Origin: Lachnospiraceae bacterium
Lineage (GTDB): Bacteria > Bacillota_A > Clostridia > Lachnospirales > Lachnospiraceae
Direction of reading: 5' to 3'
NCBI GenBank assembly: GCA_017996675.1
Contig: JAGOGN010000003.1
Coordinates: 1-28,952 of the forward strand
DNA length: 28,952 nucleotides
Shown: one piece after another, positions 1 to 7,906 of the stretch
How the letters are laid out: every line of letters begins with the position of its first letter
Numbering within the stretch: position 1 is the first letter of the stretch
The notes under the pieces: generated by a model
Database searches by the model: none
Seen by the model: the letters and a program-made list of their open reading frames with translations, nothing else
What the model was told of the DNA's origin: nothing
Made by a program: the position numbers and the translations under genes

Positions 1-999
1 TTGAACGGTGCATGCGATGTCGATGGGGTTCTGGTTGCAGACGATTTGGTAAGCGGTGATGAAGAAGCAAAAAGCCCAGACCGTTTGGAGAACTTGTGGG
101 GTAAAGTCACAAGCAACCTTATTACTCGTGCGAAGATGTCTGCCCGTATCATTTGGTGCGGTACACCGTGGAGCCTTCTTGACCCACAGAATTTAAGACG
201 TACATTCCTTGAGAATGACCCGACATGTAAAAATACTAAGTTCTCTTATTGGGTAAAGCCTGCACTAGATGAAAATGATGAAAGCAATTTTGCATATCTT
301 TATGGCAAAGGGTACAATACAGAGTATTACAGACAGATACGAGCACAATTTGAGATAAAAAACGATATGGCATCTTGGAGCGCCGTTTATATGTGTACGA
401 GAATCGAGCGTGACGGAGCGTTGTTCCTTCCAGAAGGGTTCAGCTATTATAACGGAACTCTTCCAGATAAAGCACCAGATAGAGTGTTCTTTGCAGTAGA
501 CCCTGCGTTTGGCGGTGGAGATTTTGTCGCTGGTCCGATATGTGTGCAGTATGGAGAAAGCATATATGTCCCAGATGTCATATACAACAGCGGGGATAAA
601 TCTATAACCCAGCCAGAGATTGCAAGGAAAGCAATTTCTAACAATGTCGGGATTATCCAGATGGAAGCAAATAAATCAACAGCCTCTTATGCTACCGAGA
701 CAGAGGCAGAGATCAAGAAAAAGGGAAAACATATTACAATCATAACAAAGCCAGCAAGCGAGAACAAAGCAAAGGAATATCGGATAAAAGATAAAGCACC
801 AGACATCAGAGCACATTTCATTTTTCTTGAAAATGGGAAGAGGACAATGGAATACGAAAAATTTATGCAGAATGTATTCTGCTTTACTGTGTACGGTAAG
901 AATAAACATGACGATGCACCAGACAGCTTGGCAATGGCGGCGGATATGGCATTTACAAGTTCGTCCAACGAAGTACGAATCTTGAAAAGGATGTTTTAA
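1..999 (+). CDS. terL: Terminase large subunit, C-terminal part (5' truncated by window edge)
   Basis: Motor/nuclease subunit that pumps phage DNA into the prohead and cuts it. The reading frame is open from base 1, so the TTG there is only the window edge and the Walker A part lies outside. Visible parts: an acidic Walker-B-like VLVADDL (residues 11-16 of this fragment), the coupling motif GTPW at 54-57, then an RNase H-like nuclease with DPAFGGGD (D167), IQMEAN (E222) and HDDAPDS (D304, D305, D308) as the expected metal-binding acids. It is followed by the portal gene as in SPP1-like phages. The small subunit is not in the window. Confidence 0.95.
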   Translation: MNGACDVDGVLVADDLVSGDEEAKSPDRLENLWGKVTSNLITRAKMSARIIWCGTPWSLLDPQNLRRTFLENDPTCKNTKFSYWVKPALDENDESNFAYLYGKGYNTEYYRQIRAQFEIKNDMASWSAVYMCTRIERDGALFLPEGFSYYNGTLPDKAPDRVFFAVDPAFGGGDFVAGPICVQYGESIYVPDVIYNSGDKSITQPEIARKAISNNVGIIQMEANKSTASYATETEAEIKKKGKHITIITKPASENKAKEYRIKDKAPDIRAHFIFLENGKRTMEYEKFMQNVFCFTVYGKNKHDDAPDSLAMAADMAFTSSSNEVRILKRMF

Positions 1000-1017
1000 A
1001 AAAATAAATGTTATATA

Positions 1018-1046
1018 TTGCATGTTTTTCACAAATGCGTTATAAT
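1018..1046 (+). promoter_or_regulatory. Possible promoter between terminase and portal
   Basis: TTGCAT (1018-1023), a 17-nt spacer, and a perfect TATAAT (1041-1046). The -10 lies inside a 10-bp inverted repeat, so the promoter could be regulated. The -35 is poor (3 of 6), so activity is uncertain. Confidence 0.45.
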
Positions 1047-1060
1047 TTGCTTGTGAAAAA
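1025..1060. promoter_or_regulatory. 10-bp inverted repeat around the -10 box (possible operator)
   Basis: TTTTTCACAA at 1025-1034 and its exact complement TTGTGAAAAA at 1051-1060, with 16 nt between them that contain TATAAT. There is no T-run after it on the + strand, so a terminator in the direction of the genes is unlikely. A dimeric repressor or activator site fits better. It shares the TTCAC/GTGAA half-site with the palindrome at 1082-1095. Confidence 0.45.
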
Positions 1061-1080
1061 ATAAATATGCTTCACATTAA

Positions 1081-1096
1081 AGTTTCACGTGAAACA
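1081..1096. promoter_or_regulatory. parS: parS-like centromere site (15/16 to the Bacillus-type consensus)
   Basis: AGTTTCACGTGAAACA, containing the perfect 14-bp palindrome GTTTCACGTGAAAC. The chromosomal ParB (Spo0J) site of Firmicutes is TGTTNCACGTGAAACA, so only the first base differs. It lies just before the portal gene start and includes a GTG that would otherwise be read as a start codon. No parA or parB gene is visible in the window, so any binding would be by host ParB or an unseen phage protein. Confidence 0.6.
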
Positions 1097-1121
1097 AAAT
1101 GAGAGGGGGAAGAACATAGAA

Positions 1122-2672
1122 ATGGCTGATACTGCAATTAGTTATGGAACGGCAACACCTTTGATGTCCTCCTCACTGCATGGAAGACAAGAAATTTTTA
1201 CAGATGAAGAACAGGTTACAGAAGAAAACATTGTTGATATTATTCAAAAAGCAATGCTTATTCATGAAGCGAACAGAGTTCAGGAAAATTATCTTTGGAA
1301 TTATTACAAGGGTTTTCAGCCTTCCTTGTTCCGTGTAAAAACAGTAAGACCAGAAATCGTATCTCACATTGTTGAGAACAGAGCAAGCGAGATCGTAAAT
1401 TTCAAAGTTGGGTATCTATGCGGTAATAGCGAAGCAATTCAATATATCAGCAAAGGGAAGACAAATTCTGACGATGCTGTTTCGGAAGGCGTTGCTAGAT
1501 TGAATGACTTCATGAACTACGAAGATAAGCCGACCAAGGATAAAACATTGTTTGACTGGAACCACATCTGTGGTATTGCATATCGTATGATTATGCCGGA
1601 TTCAGAAGCAAATCCAGGCATTACGGATGAATGCCCGTTTGAGATATATACGCTTGACCCTAGAAACACGTTTGTCGTAAAGAGAAACAACATTGAAAAA
1701 ACACCTTTGCTTGGAGTAAATTATATTATTCGGCAAGATAACGGTACTACCGTATATAGTGCATATACAAAGAACATGTGCTACACCATCGAGGAAGATA
1801 AGATTGTCAATGTCACTCCGCATTTCATGGGAGACATTCCAATCATTGAATACCCTTTGAACCAAGAGGAAATGGGAGCGTTTGAAGTTGTAATTACTCT
1901 ATTGGATGCGATGAACCAGACCGCATGCGAACGGCAGGAAGGCGTTGAAGGGTTCATACAGGCTCTTCTTAAGTTCCACAATGTCAAGATTGATTCAACA
2001 CAATACGACCAACTAAGGCAAGAGGGAGCAATACAGTTTGAAGACGTAGCACCGGACAAAAAGGCGGATGTAGATTATATCCACCTTGACCTCGACCAGA
2101 CACAGATTCAGAAGCTGGTTGATTACCAGCATCAAGCCATATTGGAAATATGCGGAATGCCATCAATGTCTAACGGAGCGACAAGTGATTCAAGCAACAA
2201 CGGGGCTGTCATTATGAAGAATGGATGGCAGATGGCAGAATCGAGAGCTACCAATACCGAGAACCAATTCAAGGTATGCGAGAAAAAACTGATTGAGATT
2301 GCATTAAGGATTTGCGATTCTAAGTTGAAAACACCGCTTGGAATAACTCCGATGAATGTGAAAACACAGTTCACGAGAAGAAATTACGAAGATATTCAGT
2401 CGAAGTCACAAGTATTAACGACAATGCTGACTTGCACGGATAAAAATGGTGTTCAGAATATTGACCCTAAACTTGCATATGAACATTGTGGAATGTTTGT
2501 AGATGCGGAAAGAGCGTATATTCAAAGCAAAGAGTTTAAAGAGAAACAGATTGCAGAAAATGAAAAGAAAGCAAAAGAATCGCTGTCTTCTGCACAAAGC
2601 GAAACTTTAAAAAATCCTAATATTGCTGGGACTAACGAAAATCCGCTACAACAGGCATCGGTTACCACATAA
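1122..2672 (+). CDS. Portal protein, SPP1 gp6-like
   Basis: Forms the dodecameric ring at one vertex of the capsid through which DNA enters and leaves. The 516-residue product has the SPP1 gp6-type layout: an acidic N-terminus, a stem/wing region with RPEIVSHIVENRASEIVNFK near residue 80, and a crown with LEICGMPSMSNGATSDSSNNG near residue 355, followed by a charged helical tail. I chose ATG 1122, which follows the purine-rich GAGAGGGGGA at 1101-1110. The frame also opens at GTG 1089, but that codon sits inside the parS-like palindrome and has no ribosome site. Position directly after terminase supports the call. Confidence 0.93.
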   Translation: MADTAISYGTATPLMSSSLHGRQEIFTDEEQVTEENIVDIIQKAMLIHEANRVQENYLWNYYKGFQPSLFRVKTVRPEIVSHIVENRASEIVNFKVGYLCGNSEAIQYISKGKTNSDDAVSEGVARLNDFMNYEDKPTKDKTLFDWNHICGIAYRMIMPDSEANPGITDECPFEIYTLDPRNTFVVKRNNIEKTPLLGVNYIIRQDNGTTVYSAYTKNMCYTIEEDKIVNVTPHFMGDIPIIEYPLNQEEMGAFEVVITLLDAMNQTACERQEGVEGFIQALLKFHNVKIDSTQYDQLRQEGAIQFEDVAPDKKADVDYIHLDLDQTQIQKLVDYQHQAILEICGMPSMSNGATSDSSNNGAVIMKNGWQMAESRATNTENQFKVCEKKLIEIALRICDSKLKTPLGITPMNVKTQFTRRNYEDIQSKSQVLTTMLTCTDKNGVQNIDPKLAYEHCGMFVDAERAYIQSKEFKEKQIAENEKKAKESLSSAQSETLKNPNIAGTNENPLQQASVTT

Positions 2673-2683
2673 GAGGTATTTGA

Positions 2684-3277
2684 ATGAAACAATATTTAGC
2701 TAATTTTGATGAATTAAATCTTCTTGGTGCTAATTTTGTTTCTGAATATCTTTCGGGAACTAAGACCAATTCGCAGATTGCCATGGATGCTAAGAATTTA
2801 TTCATTTATGCTTACAATAAAGGAATTAGAAGCACATTTGAAGATTTAGATGAAGTAGACATGGCAATGTACGATGATTATGTTACAAGCCTTAACGAAA
2901 AAGCGAACAAAGAAGTTTACAAAAGATTTGACGGAAAAGATTTTGATTCAAAAATAAAGGAATATCTGCAAGATGGGAATGCTGATGGCATCCAGAAAGT
3001 CATCGAAACAAATTATCATAGATTATTCAATGCCGGTGGATATGATTCCGCAAAAAAATACTCTAGTGACAATGGCAGGACCATTAAAAAGCAATGGAAC
3101 ACAATGGAAGATGATAAAGTGAGAGATACTCATGATTATCTTGACAAGATGACGGCTGGAATTGATGATGAATTTTATACGTTTAACGGAAATCACTCAT
3201 TATATCCAGGCATGTTTGGAGTTCCAGAAGAAGATATAAATTGCAGATGCTTCTTGACGTATTTTACGCAAGATTAA
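2684..3277 (+). CDS. Minor head protein, SPP1 gp7 / Mu F-like (short form)
   Basis: Minor capsid protein of the Mu gpF/SPP1 gp7 family, which associates with the portal and aids head assembly and DNA exit. The 197-residue product is at the short end for the family. The diagnostic C-terminal part is present: KQWNTMEDDKVRDTHDYLD around 136-154 (R147, H150), YPG near 174 and the closing PEEDINCRC at 181-189. The N-terminal half is helical and charged. The gene lies 11 bp behind the portal gene and ahead of the scaffold, the usual order. Confidence 0.85.
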   Translation: MKQYLANFDELNLLGANFVSEYLSGTKTNSQIAMDAKNLFIYAYNKGIRSTFEDLDEVDMAMYDDYVTSLNEKANKEVYKRFDGKDFDSKIKEYLQDGNADGIQKVIETNYHRLFNAGGYDSAKKYSSDNGRTIKKQWNTMEDDKVRDTHDYLDKMTAGIDDEFYTFNGNHSLYPGMFGVPEEDINCRCFLTYFTQD

Positions 3278-3307
3278 AAATATAAACGGTAATTCGTTGG
3301 TTATATT

Positions 3308-3397
3308 GCAGTAGTGAAACTGCTTAAAAAACGCAAAACAGGTGAGGGAACACCTAAAAAAACGCAACATAGTTGAGGGAACAACTTAAAAAACGCA
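3308..3397 (+). repeat. Three tandem ~31-nt hairpin units in the scaffold-gene leader
   Basis: Each unit is a 5-bp stem, a 6-nt loop and an A-rich tail ending in ACGCA. Unit 1: GCAGT/ACTGC, loop AGTGAA (3308-3323). Unit 2: AGGTG/CACCT, loop AGGGAA (3340-3355). Unit 3: AGTTG/CAACT, loop AGGGAA (3371-3386). The stems differ but stay paired, and loops and tails are kept, so selection appears to act on RNA structure. The last unit ends directly at the GGAG ribosome site (3398-3401) of the scaffold gene. The loops fit the ANGGAN hexaloop of CsrA/RsmE targets. Confidence 0.75.
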
Positions 3398-3409
3398 GGA
3401 GAAACATGT

Positions 3410-4012
3410 ATGGCAAAGTATTTAGAGACACTTCTTGGAGAAGATTACCACGAAGGGATGTCAGAGGATGAAATTGCAGAAGCACTAGAAAAGAAATCAA
3501 GTGTTAAACCGGAACCGGCAAAGAATGTACAGCCAAGCGAGGATGTTGTCAAACTTAAAAAACTATTGTCAGAAGCAAACAGCCAAGCGGCAGACTTCAA
3601 GAAAAAGTACAATAGCACTTTATCTGAACAACAGCAGAAGGAATTAGAAGCCGAAGAGGAAAAGAAGTCTCTTATGGATGAACTTGGCAAATACAAGCAT
3701 GCAAAAGAAGTTAGCGAAGCATCTGCTCAATTTATTGAGATGGGAATGGATAAATCCTTTGCTGATGACACAGCAGAAAATTTGACTTCCGGAAACTTTA
3801 ACAATGTGATTAAGAATTATAAGACTTTCTTTAACCAAAGACTTGAAGATGAAAAGAAGAAAGCAAAAGCGGCTATGATGGATTCATTCAACAAGCCAGC
3901 GGCAGGAAGCGGCAGTGAAACTATGACAAAAGAAAAGTTTAATAAACTTTCATATTCAGACCAAGTCGAGTATACAAAAACAAACCCGAATTGGAAAGAA
4001 GACTTAAAATAA
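3410..4012 (+). CDS. Capsid scaffolding protein (DUF4355/gp11-like)
   Basis: Internal scaffold that guides capsid shell assembly and leaves before packaging. The 200-residue product is highly charged, with a central coiled coil (about residues 45-95, rich in K, E and Q) and a basic C-terminal segment with YSDQVEYTKTNPNWKEDL, the usual coat-contacting end of such scaffolds. It is placed between the minor head and major capsid genes. The start follows GGAG at 3398-3401, and the leader holds the three hairpin units, which may control its translation. Confidence 0.85.
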   Translation: MAKYLETLLGEDYHEGMSEDEIAEALEKKSSVKPEPAKNVQPSEDVVKLKKLLSEANSQAADFKKKYNSTLSEQQQKELEAEEEKKSLMDELGKYKHAKEVSEASAQFIEMGMDKSFADDTAENLTSGNFNNVIKNYKTFFNQRLEDEKKKAKAAMMDSFNKPAAGSGSETMTKEKFNKLSYSDQVEYTKTNPNWKEDLK

Positions 4013-4025
4013 AGGAGAAAATTAA

Positions 4026-5051
4026 ATGGCAGAATTATATTTAGGTTATCCGTTTGATGCTGATGTATTCAATTATAATTGGCAGCAGGCGCAAGACCCT
4101 ACACTTACAGCAATGTTGACATCGGGCGCGGTAGTGGCAGATGGCACAATCGCACAGCTTATTTCAAATGGTTCGGATGTATATTCTACACCGTTCTATA
4201 AAGTATTAGGCGGAACAGAAGATAACTATGATGGGCAGACAAACATTACAGCAACTACTCCAGATGGCGGTTACCTTTCTGGAATCGTATATGGTCGTGC
4301 TCATGGTTGGACAGAGAAAGACTTTGTTAGAGATTTCAACTCTAAGGCTGACCCAATGACACAGATTACTTCACAGGTTGCAAAGTTCTGGCAGAAACGC
4401 AGACAGGAAAAGATGCTTGGCATCGTCAATGCATGTTTCTCTATCACAGGTCAGCCAGGATGGGCAAATCATACAACTGATTTATCCTCGTCTACTACAA
4501 CGGTTACAGATGCTAACAAAATTGGCGCTACTACAATTAACGATGCAATTACAAAGGCAAACGGAGATAACAGAGGCGTGTATACGTTAGCACTCATGCA
4601 TTCTCACATTGCTTCCCAGCTTGAAGCGTTGAATTTGCTTACTTTCCGTAAGTATACAGATGCTTCTGGAATTGAAAGACAGCTTAATATTGCAGATTGC
4701 AATGGTCTTACAGTAGTTGTCGATGATGGAGCACCATATACAAGTGCAACTGAATCGAAAGCGGCTACATATACAACATACCTTATGGGTCTGGGTGCTT
4801 TGAGATATGCACCAGCACCGGTTGAAAATCCATCCGGCGTAGACCGTAAGGAAGATGTCAACGGTGGTCAGACTACATTATATACACGTATTAGAGAAAC
4901 ATTGATGCCAAATGGCTTCTCATATACAAAGCCTGTAGATGCAACTGCATCCGTTACAAACGCACAGTTATTTGCACCCGCTAACTGGTCTATGCCATCG
5001 GGTATTGACCCTAAGGCTATTGCAATGTCAAGAATTATCACAAGCGAATAA
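4026..5051 (+). CDS. Major capsid protein, HK97-fold
   Basis: Builds the icosahedral shell. The 341-residue product begins MAELYLGYPFDADVFNYNW and has the SPP1-type coat pattern: an N-arm, a spine-helix region containing VAKFWQKRRQEKMLG near residue 118, an Ala/Gly-rich A domain, and a C-terminal domain ending in SGIDPKAIAMSRIITSE. There is no N-terminal delta domain to be cleaved, which fits a separately encoded scaffold. It has a strong ribosome site (AAAGGAG) and favourable codons, as expected for the most abundant virion protein. Confidence 0.9.
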   Translation: MAELYLGYPFDADVFNYNWQQAQDPTLTAMLTSGAVVADGTIAQLISNGSDVYSTPFYKVLGGTEDNYDGQTNITATTPDGGYLSGIVYGRAHGWTEKDFVRDFNSKADPMTQITSQVAKFWQKRRQEKMLGIVNACFSITGQPGWANHTTDLSSSTTTVTDANKIGATTINDAITKANGDNRGVYTLALMHSHIASQLEALNLLTFRKYTDASGIERQLNIADCNGLTVVVDDGAPYTSATESKAATYTTYLMGLGALRYAPAPVENPSGVDRKEDVNGGQTTLYTRIRETLMPNGFSYTKPVDATASVTNAQLFAPANWSMPSGIDPKAIAMSRIITSE

Positions 5052-5068
5052 AAGGAGGTTTGCAGGGG

Positions 5069-5338
5069 ATGTATTATATTAAAGACAATGCTGTATATAT
5101 AAAAAATGGTGATTCTTTCCAAAATGTAAAAATTACAGCAAAAGAAAAGATCATAACAGTTCATGAACTAGAAAGTATTACAGTTACTCCGGGAGCAATT
5201 ACAAAAACTCTTGATAATGCATTCCCAGCAACTTTAGATGAAGTAAAAGGAAAATTTCATCTTGATGGAGAGCATCCAATCGAGTTTGACGAATCGCTAG
5301 TAGACAAATCACAAAAGCAGAGCAAGAGTAAAGAATAG
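5069..5338 (+). CDS. Small head-region protein of unknown function
   Basis: 89 residues starting MYYIKDNAVYIKNGDSF, with beta-rich alternation in the first two thirds and a charged Lys/Glu/Gln tail. I do not recognise a family. I use ATG 5069, which follows AGGAGG at 5053-5058 by 10 nt. A TTG three codons earlier almost touches that site. The position between major capsid and the connector suggests a decoration protein or small connector component, but this is inference from position only. Confidence 0.7.
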   Translation: MYYIKDNAVYIKNGDSFQNVKITAKEKIITVHELESITVTPGAITKTLDNAFPATLDEVKGKFHLDGEHPIEFDESLVDKSQKQSKSKE

Positions 5339-5355
5339 AAGAAGGTGAAGAGATT

Positions 5356-5685
5356 ATGGATGATGCCACAAAAACACTCATTATTAAAAATTCAACAGAC
5401 GAGCAAGATGATTCTGTAATCTCTTCTTTTCTTGAGTTCTCAAAAAATATTGTTCTTAACAAATTATACCCATTTATCAGTGATGAAAACGATGCAAAGA
5501 GGATTTGGCTGACAAGGTATGATGATGTCCAAATAAAGATATGCATTTATCTTTTGAATAAAAGAGGTGCCGAAGGGCAGAAAGCATATTCCGAGAACAA
5601 TATTACTAGGACATATGAAACAGGAGATATTCCCGATTCCATCTTGAACGAAATAACGCCATATGCGTCAGGAATATATATGTGA
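5356..5685 (+). CDS. Head-tail connector, gp6/gp15-like adaptor
   Basis: Adaptor ring that docks under the portal after packaging. The 109-residue helical product carries the pattern common in Firmicutes adaptors: YPF near residue 37, RYDDVQIKICIYLLNKRGAEG around 53-73, then SENNITRTYETGDIP and a C-terminal ITPYASGI. The size and the position two genes behind the capsid gene fit the Phage_connect/gp6-like families. The ribosome site is GAAGGTG. Confidence 0.85.
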   Translation: MDDATKTLIIKNSTDEQDDSVISSFLEFSKNIVLNKLYPFISDENDAKRIWLTRYDDVQIKICIYLLNKRGAEGQKAYSENNITRTYETGDIPDSILNEITPYASGIYM

Positions 5686-5695
5686 GGAAATCAAG

Positions 5696-6049
5696 ATGCG
5701 TAATTTGAAAAGAAATGAGAAATCATTCTATTATGCATTGTTCTCCAATGTTTCTGCTAGTGGTACAGATAGTGATGGATGGGACACTGGTATTCCTTCT
5801 ACGAATTATGGAACTCCGGTACAAATGAAAGCATCAATATCACCTGCTTCTGGTTCTGCATCTGTTCAGCAATTTGGCACAAGCATAGATTATGATAATG
5901 TCATAATTACATACGATATGGATTGCCCGATTGACGAGAACTCACATCTATGGATAGATAAAAACATAACAGATTCATACAACTATATTGTCAAGAAAAA
6001 GGCGGTTGGTCTAAATATTATATCATATGCGGTAAAGAGAATACCATAA
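5696..6049 (+). CDS. Head closure (stopper) protein, SPP1 gp16-like by position
   Basis: 117 residues, starting MRNLKRNEKSFYYALFSNV. It is beta-rich with a Gly/Ser/Thr-rich stretch (about 20-60), as in the small barrel proteins that close the DNA channel. ATG 5696 is preferred because GAGG lies 8 nt upstream; the in-frame ATG at 5663 would overlap the connector gene and lacks a site. The functional name rests mostly on gene order (connector, stopper, gp10-like, terminator), so it is moderately sure. Confidence 0.7.
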   Translation: MRNLKRNEKSFYYALFSNVSASGTDSDGWDTGIPSTNYGTPVQMKASISPASGSASVQQFGTSIDYDNVIITYDMDCPIDENSHLWIDKNITDSYNYIVKKKAVGLNIISYAVKRIP

Positions 6050-6050
6050 T

Positions 6051-6629
6051 ATGAAAGAAACAATCAATATCAACATTCTTGACAAAAGAAGCATAGAAAA
6101 AGCAATCAATGAAATTGAAGAATATGAAAAAAGCCTATCTGCAAAATGTGAGATTTTTGTAAATAAATTATCAGAATTAGGTCTGTATGTCATATCCGAT
6201 GGTTTCATGAAAGCAGATTATGCAGGTGATAAATCCGATTTGCGATATTATGTTGACCCTGTGCAAGAAACAGGGAATAATACATATTCAGCAAAAATCC
6301 ATGTAGATGGTTCTTCAGTATTATTTATCGAGTTTGGATATGGAATATCAAAAGCTGATAACGAAGAAGCAAGAACGGATTTAAAATCAGAAAATGGTCT
6401 TGTACAGCATGGAGAATACGGGAACAAAAATGGAGCAAACGAGAATGGATGGTTCTATGTAGGAAACCCTACAGGGAATGACCCAACCGGCACTTCAAGA
6501 GTGATGGATGGAAATAAAGAGACAAAGTATATGCACACATACGGAAACGATGCGTTATCTCCTATGTATAATGGGAAAAAGAGCATGCAGTCTGTATTAT
6601 ATGATATAGCAAGAGAGGTATTTGAATAA
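6051..6629 (+). CDS. HK97 gp10-like tail completion protein
   Basis: 192 residues with an N-terminal helical, Lys/Glu-rich part and a typical gp10-family core: LFIEFGYGI near residue 86 (equivalent of the family's hFhEFGTG), then a long Gly/Asn-rich loop and SPMYNGKKSMQSVLYDIAREV at the end. These proteins take part in joining head and tail. The start is 1 bp after the previous stop with no clear ribosome site, so translation is probably coupled. Confidence 0.8.
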   Translation: MKETININILDKRSIEKAINEIEEYEKSLSAKCEIFVNKLSELGLYVISDGFMKADYAGDKSDLRYYVDPVQETGNNTYSAKIHVDGSSVLFIEFGYGISKADNEEARTDLKSENGLVQHGEYGNKNGANENGWFYVGNPTGNDPTGTSRVMDGNKETKYMHTYGNDALSPMYNGKKSMQSVLYDIAREVFE

Positions 6630-7027
6630 TGATAGACCATGAAAATGAAGTTTTTACAAGAGTTAAAAATGCTATCATAGCAAAATATCCAAATGCAAAT
6701 ATTGTAAGCGTATACGTCAATGCCCCAGCCGTGTTTCCACATATATCTATTGTTGAAACAGACAATTACGATGTCAAAGCCACGATTGATAACCCATTTC
6801 CTAAGTTCTCTGCATCCACGTTCAAGATTGATATTTATTCAAATCAAAAAGATACTGCAAAACTTGTCTGCAAGGATATTGCAAATATAGCAGATAATGC
6901 ATTTCATTCAATGAATTTCTTTAAACAATCATTAGTTCCTATGCAGAACTTAAATGATGCTACACTATATCGGATGACTGGTATTTATACCGTTGTGTCC
7001 GATAAAAATAATTTCTATCAAAAATAG
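6629..7027 (+). CDS. Tail terminator / tail-completion protein (gp17-like by position)
   Basis: 132 residues with alternating helices and strands: MIDHENEVFTRVKNAIIAKY, then YVNAPAVFPHISIVE and FKIDIYSNQKDTAKLVCKDI. This arrangement resembles the tail terminators that cap the tube and bind the head connector (DUF3168-like group). The gene overlaps the gp10-like stop by one base (TAATG) and directly precedes the tail tube gene, which is the standard place for this function. Confidence 0.7.
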   Translation: MIDHENEVFTRVKNAIIAKYPNANIVSVYVNAPAVFPHISIVETDNYDVKATIDNPFPKFSASTFKIDIYSNQKDTAKLVCKDIANIADNAFHSMNFFKQSLVPMQNLNDATLYRMTGIYTVVSDKNNFYQK

Positions 7028-7043
7028 AAAAGGAGAATAAAAA

Positions 7044-7484
7044 ATGACAGCAACAAACACATCCATGACCTTTCTTATGATGGGAACAGGAACAGACAAA
7101 CTCACATATACAAAGTTGATTGATATTATTGATATGCCAGATTTATCTGCCGAAACACCTAGAATTGATGTTACGACATTATCAGATACGGGGCATAGGG
7201 AAATCAATGATATTGATGCAGCTTCAAAATTAGCATTTAAATGTTTGTATACATCCACAGACTATGCGACAATGAAAGCACTGGAAGGAACCACTGGCCA
7301 TTATGCAGTATGGTTTGGCGGGACGGAAACGGCAGGCGTTGTAACACCAACAGGGAGCGATGGAAAATTCGCTTTTGATGCCCAGCTTACAGTTAGAAAA
7401 TTAGCACAAGCGGTTGGCGCATCAAAACAAATGGAAATTGATTTTGCACAAACAGGATCGATGGTATTCTCAGCCGGAGCATAA
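7044..7484 (+). CDS. Major tail tube protein
   Basis: 146 residues, starting MTATNTSMTFLMMGTGTDKL, with the two features typical of short Firmicutes tube proteins: an early LIDIIDMPDLSAETPRIDVT segment and TLSDTGHREI (about residues 50-59), which belongs to the conserved DVTTLSDT motif. Strand-rich throughout. It has a strong ribosome site (AAAAGGAG) and is followed by a stable hairpin at 7505-7537 in a 90-bp gap. Confidence 0.9.
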   Translation: MTATNTSMTFLMMGTGTDKLTYTKLIDIIDMPDLSAETPRIDVTTLSDTGHREINDIDAASKLAFKCLYTSTDYATMKALEGTTGHYAVWFGGTETAGVVTPTGSDGKFAFDAQLTVRKLAQAVGASKQMEIDFAQTGSMVFSAGA

Positions 7485-7504
7485 TTATCTAAATAAAGAA
7501 ATTA

Positions 7505-7537
7505 GGATAGGTGCTGTTTAAAACATAGTACCTATCC
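7505..7537 (+). promoter_or_regulatory. Stable hairpin behind the tail tube gene
   Basis: GGATAGGTGCT (7505-7515) pairs with AGTACCTATCC (7527-7537) over 11 bp with one G-U pair, loop of 11 nt. No T-run follows, so full termination is unlikely. A partial terminator or a 3' mRNA stabiliser that keeps tube protein expression above that of the tail chaperones is a reasonable reading. Confidence 0.6.
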
Positions 7538-7573
7538 CATTCGCTATATTACATAAAGACAAGGAGAACAAAT

Positions 7574-7906
7574 ATGGAAAATACAATTACATTGACTTAC
7601 AATGATGAGGAATATACTTTAGGATTTTCGAGACGTTCAGAGCAACAGATGGAAAAGGCAGGATTTGTTCTTGACCAAATCGCTACATATCCGAATACAA
7701 TGATTCCTATGCTATTTGCGGGAGCGTTTTTAATGCGCCACCCTAAGGTAAAAGAAGAAACTATTAATGCGATCTATAATAAAGTTGAAGATAAAGAAGG
7801 TTTACTTCAGAAACTTGTTGAAATGTATAATGAAGGAACATCTAGCTTAATGGAAAATCCAGAGGACGCTGACCCAAAAAAGATCTCTTGGAAGGCAAAC
7901 TTTTAA
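7574..7906 (+). CDS. Tail assembly chaperone, gpG-like
   Basis: 110 residues, starting MENTITLTYNDEEYTLGFS. Functional counterpart of lambda gpG, which with gpGT brings tube subunits to the tape measure. The short N-terminal strand pair and a helical body with YNKVEDKEGLLQKLVEMYNE fit the Firmicutes family. Near its end the message carries the slippery heptamer A AAA AAG (7876-7882), so part of the ribosomes shift to the -1 frame and make the longer GT-type product; the rest stop at 7906. Confidence 0.88.
   Translation: MENTITLTYNDEEYTLGFSRRSEQQMEKAGFVLDQIATYPNTMIPMLFAGAFLMRHPKVKEETINAIYNKVEDKEGLLQKLVEMYNEGTSSLMENPEDADPKKISWKANF

Noticed and set aside
1089..1121. GTG 1089 as start of the portal protein
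   Set aside because: It falls in the middle of the parS-like palindrome and lacks a ribosome site; ATG 1122 is preceded by a purine-rich site.
7888..7906. TTG 7888 as an independent start for the second tail chaperone frame
   Set aside because: No ribosome site, and a complete -1 frameshift signal lies a few bases upstream.
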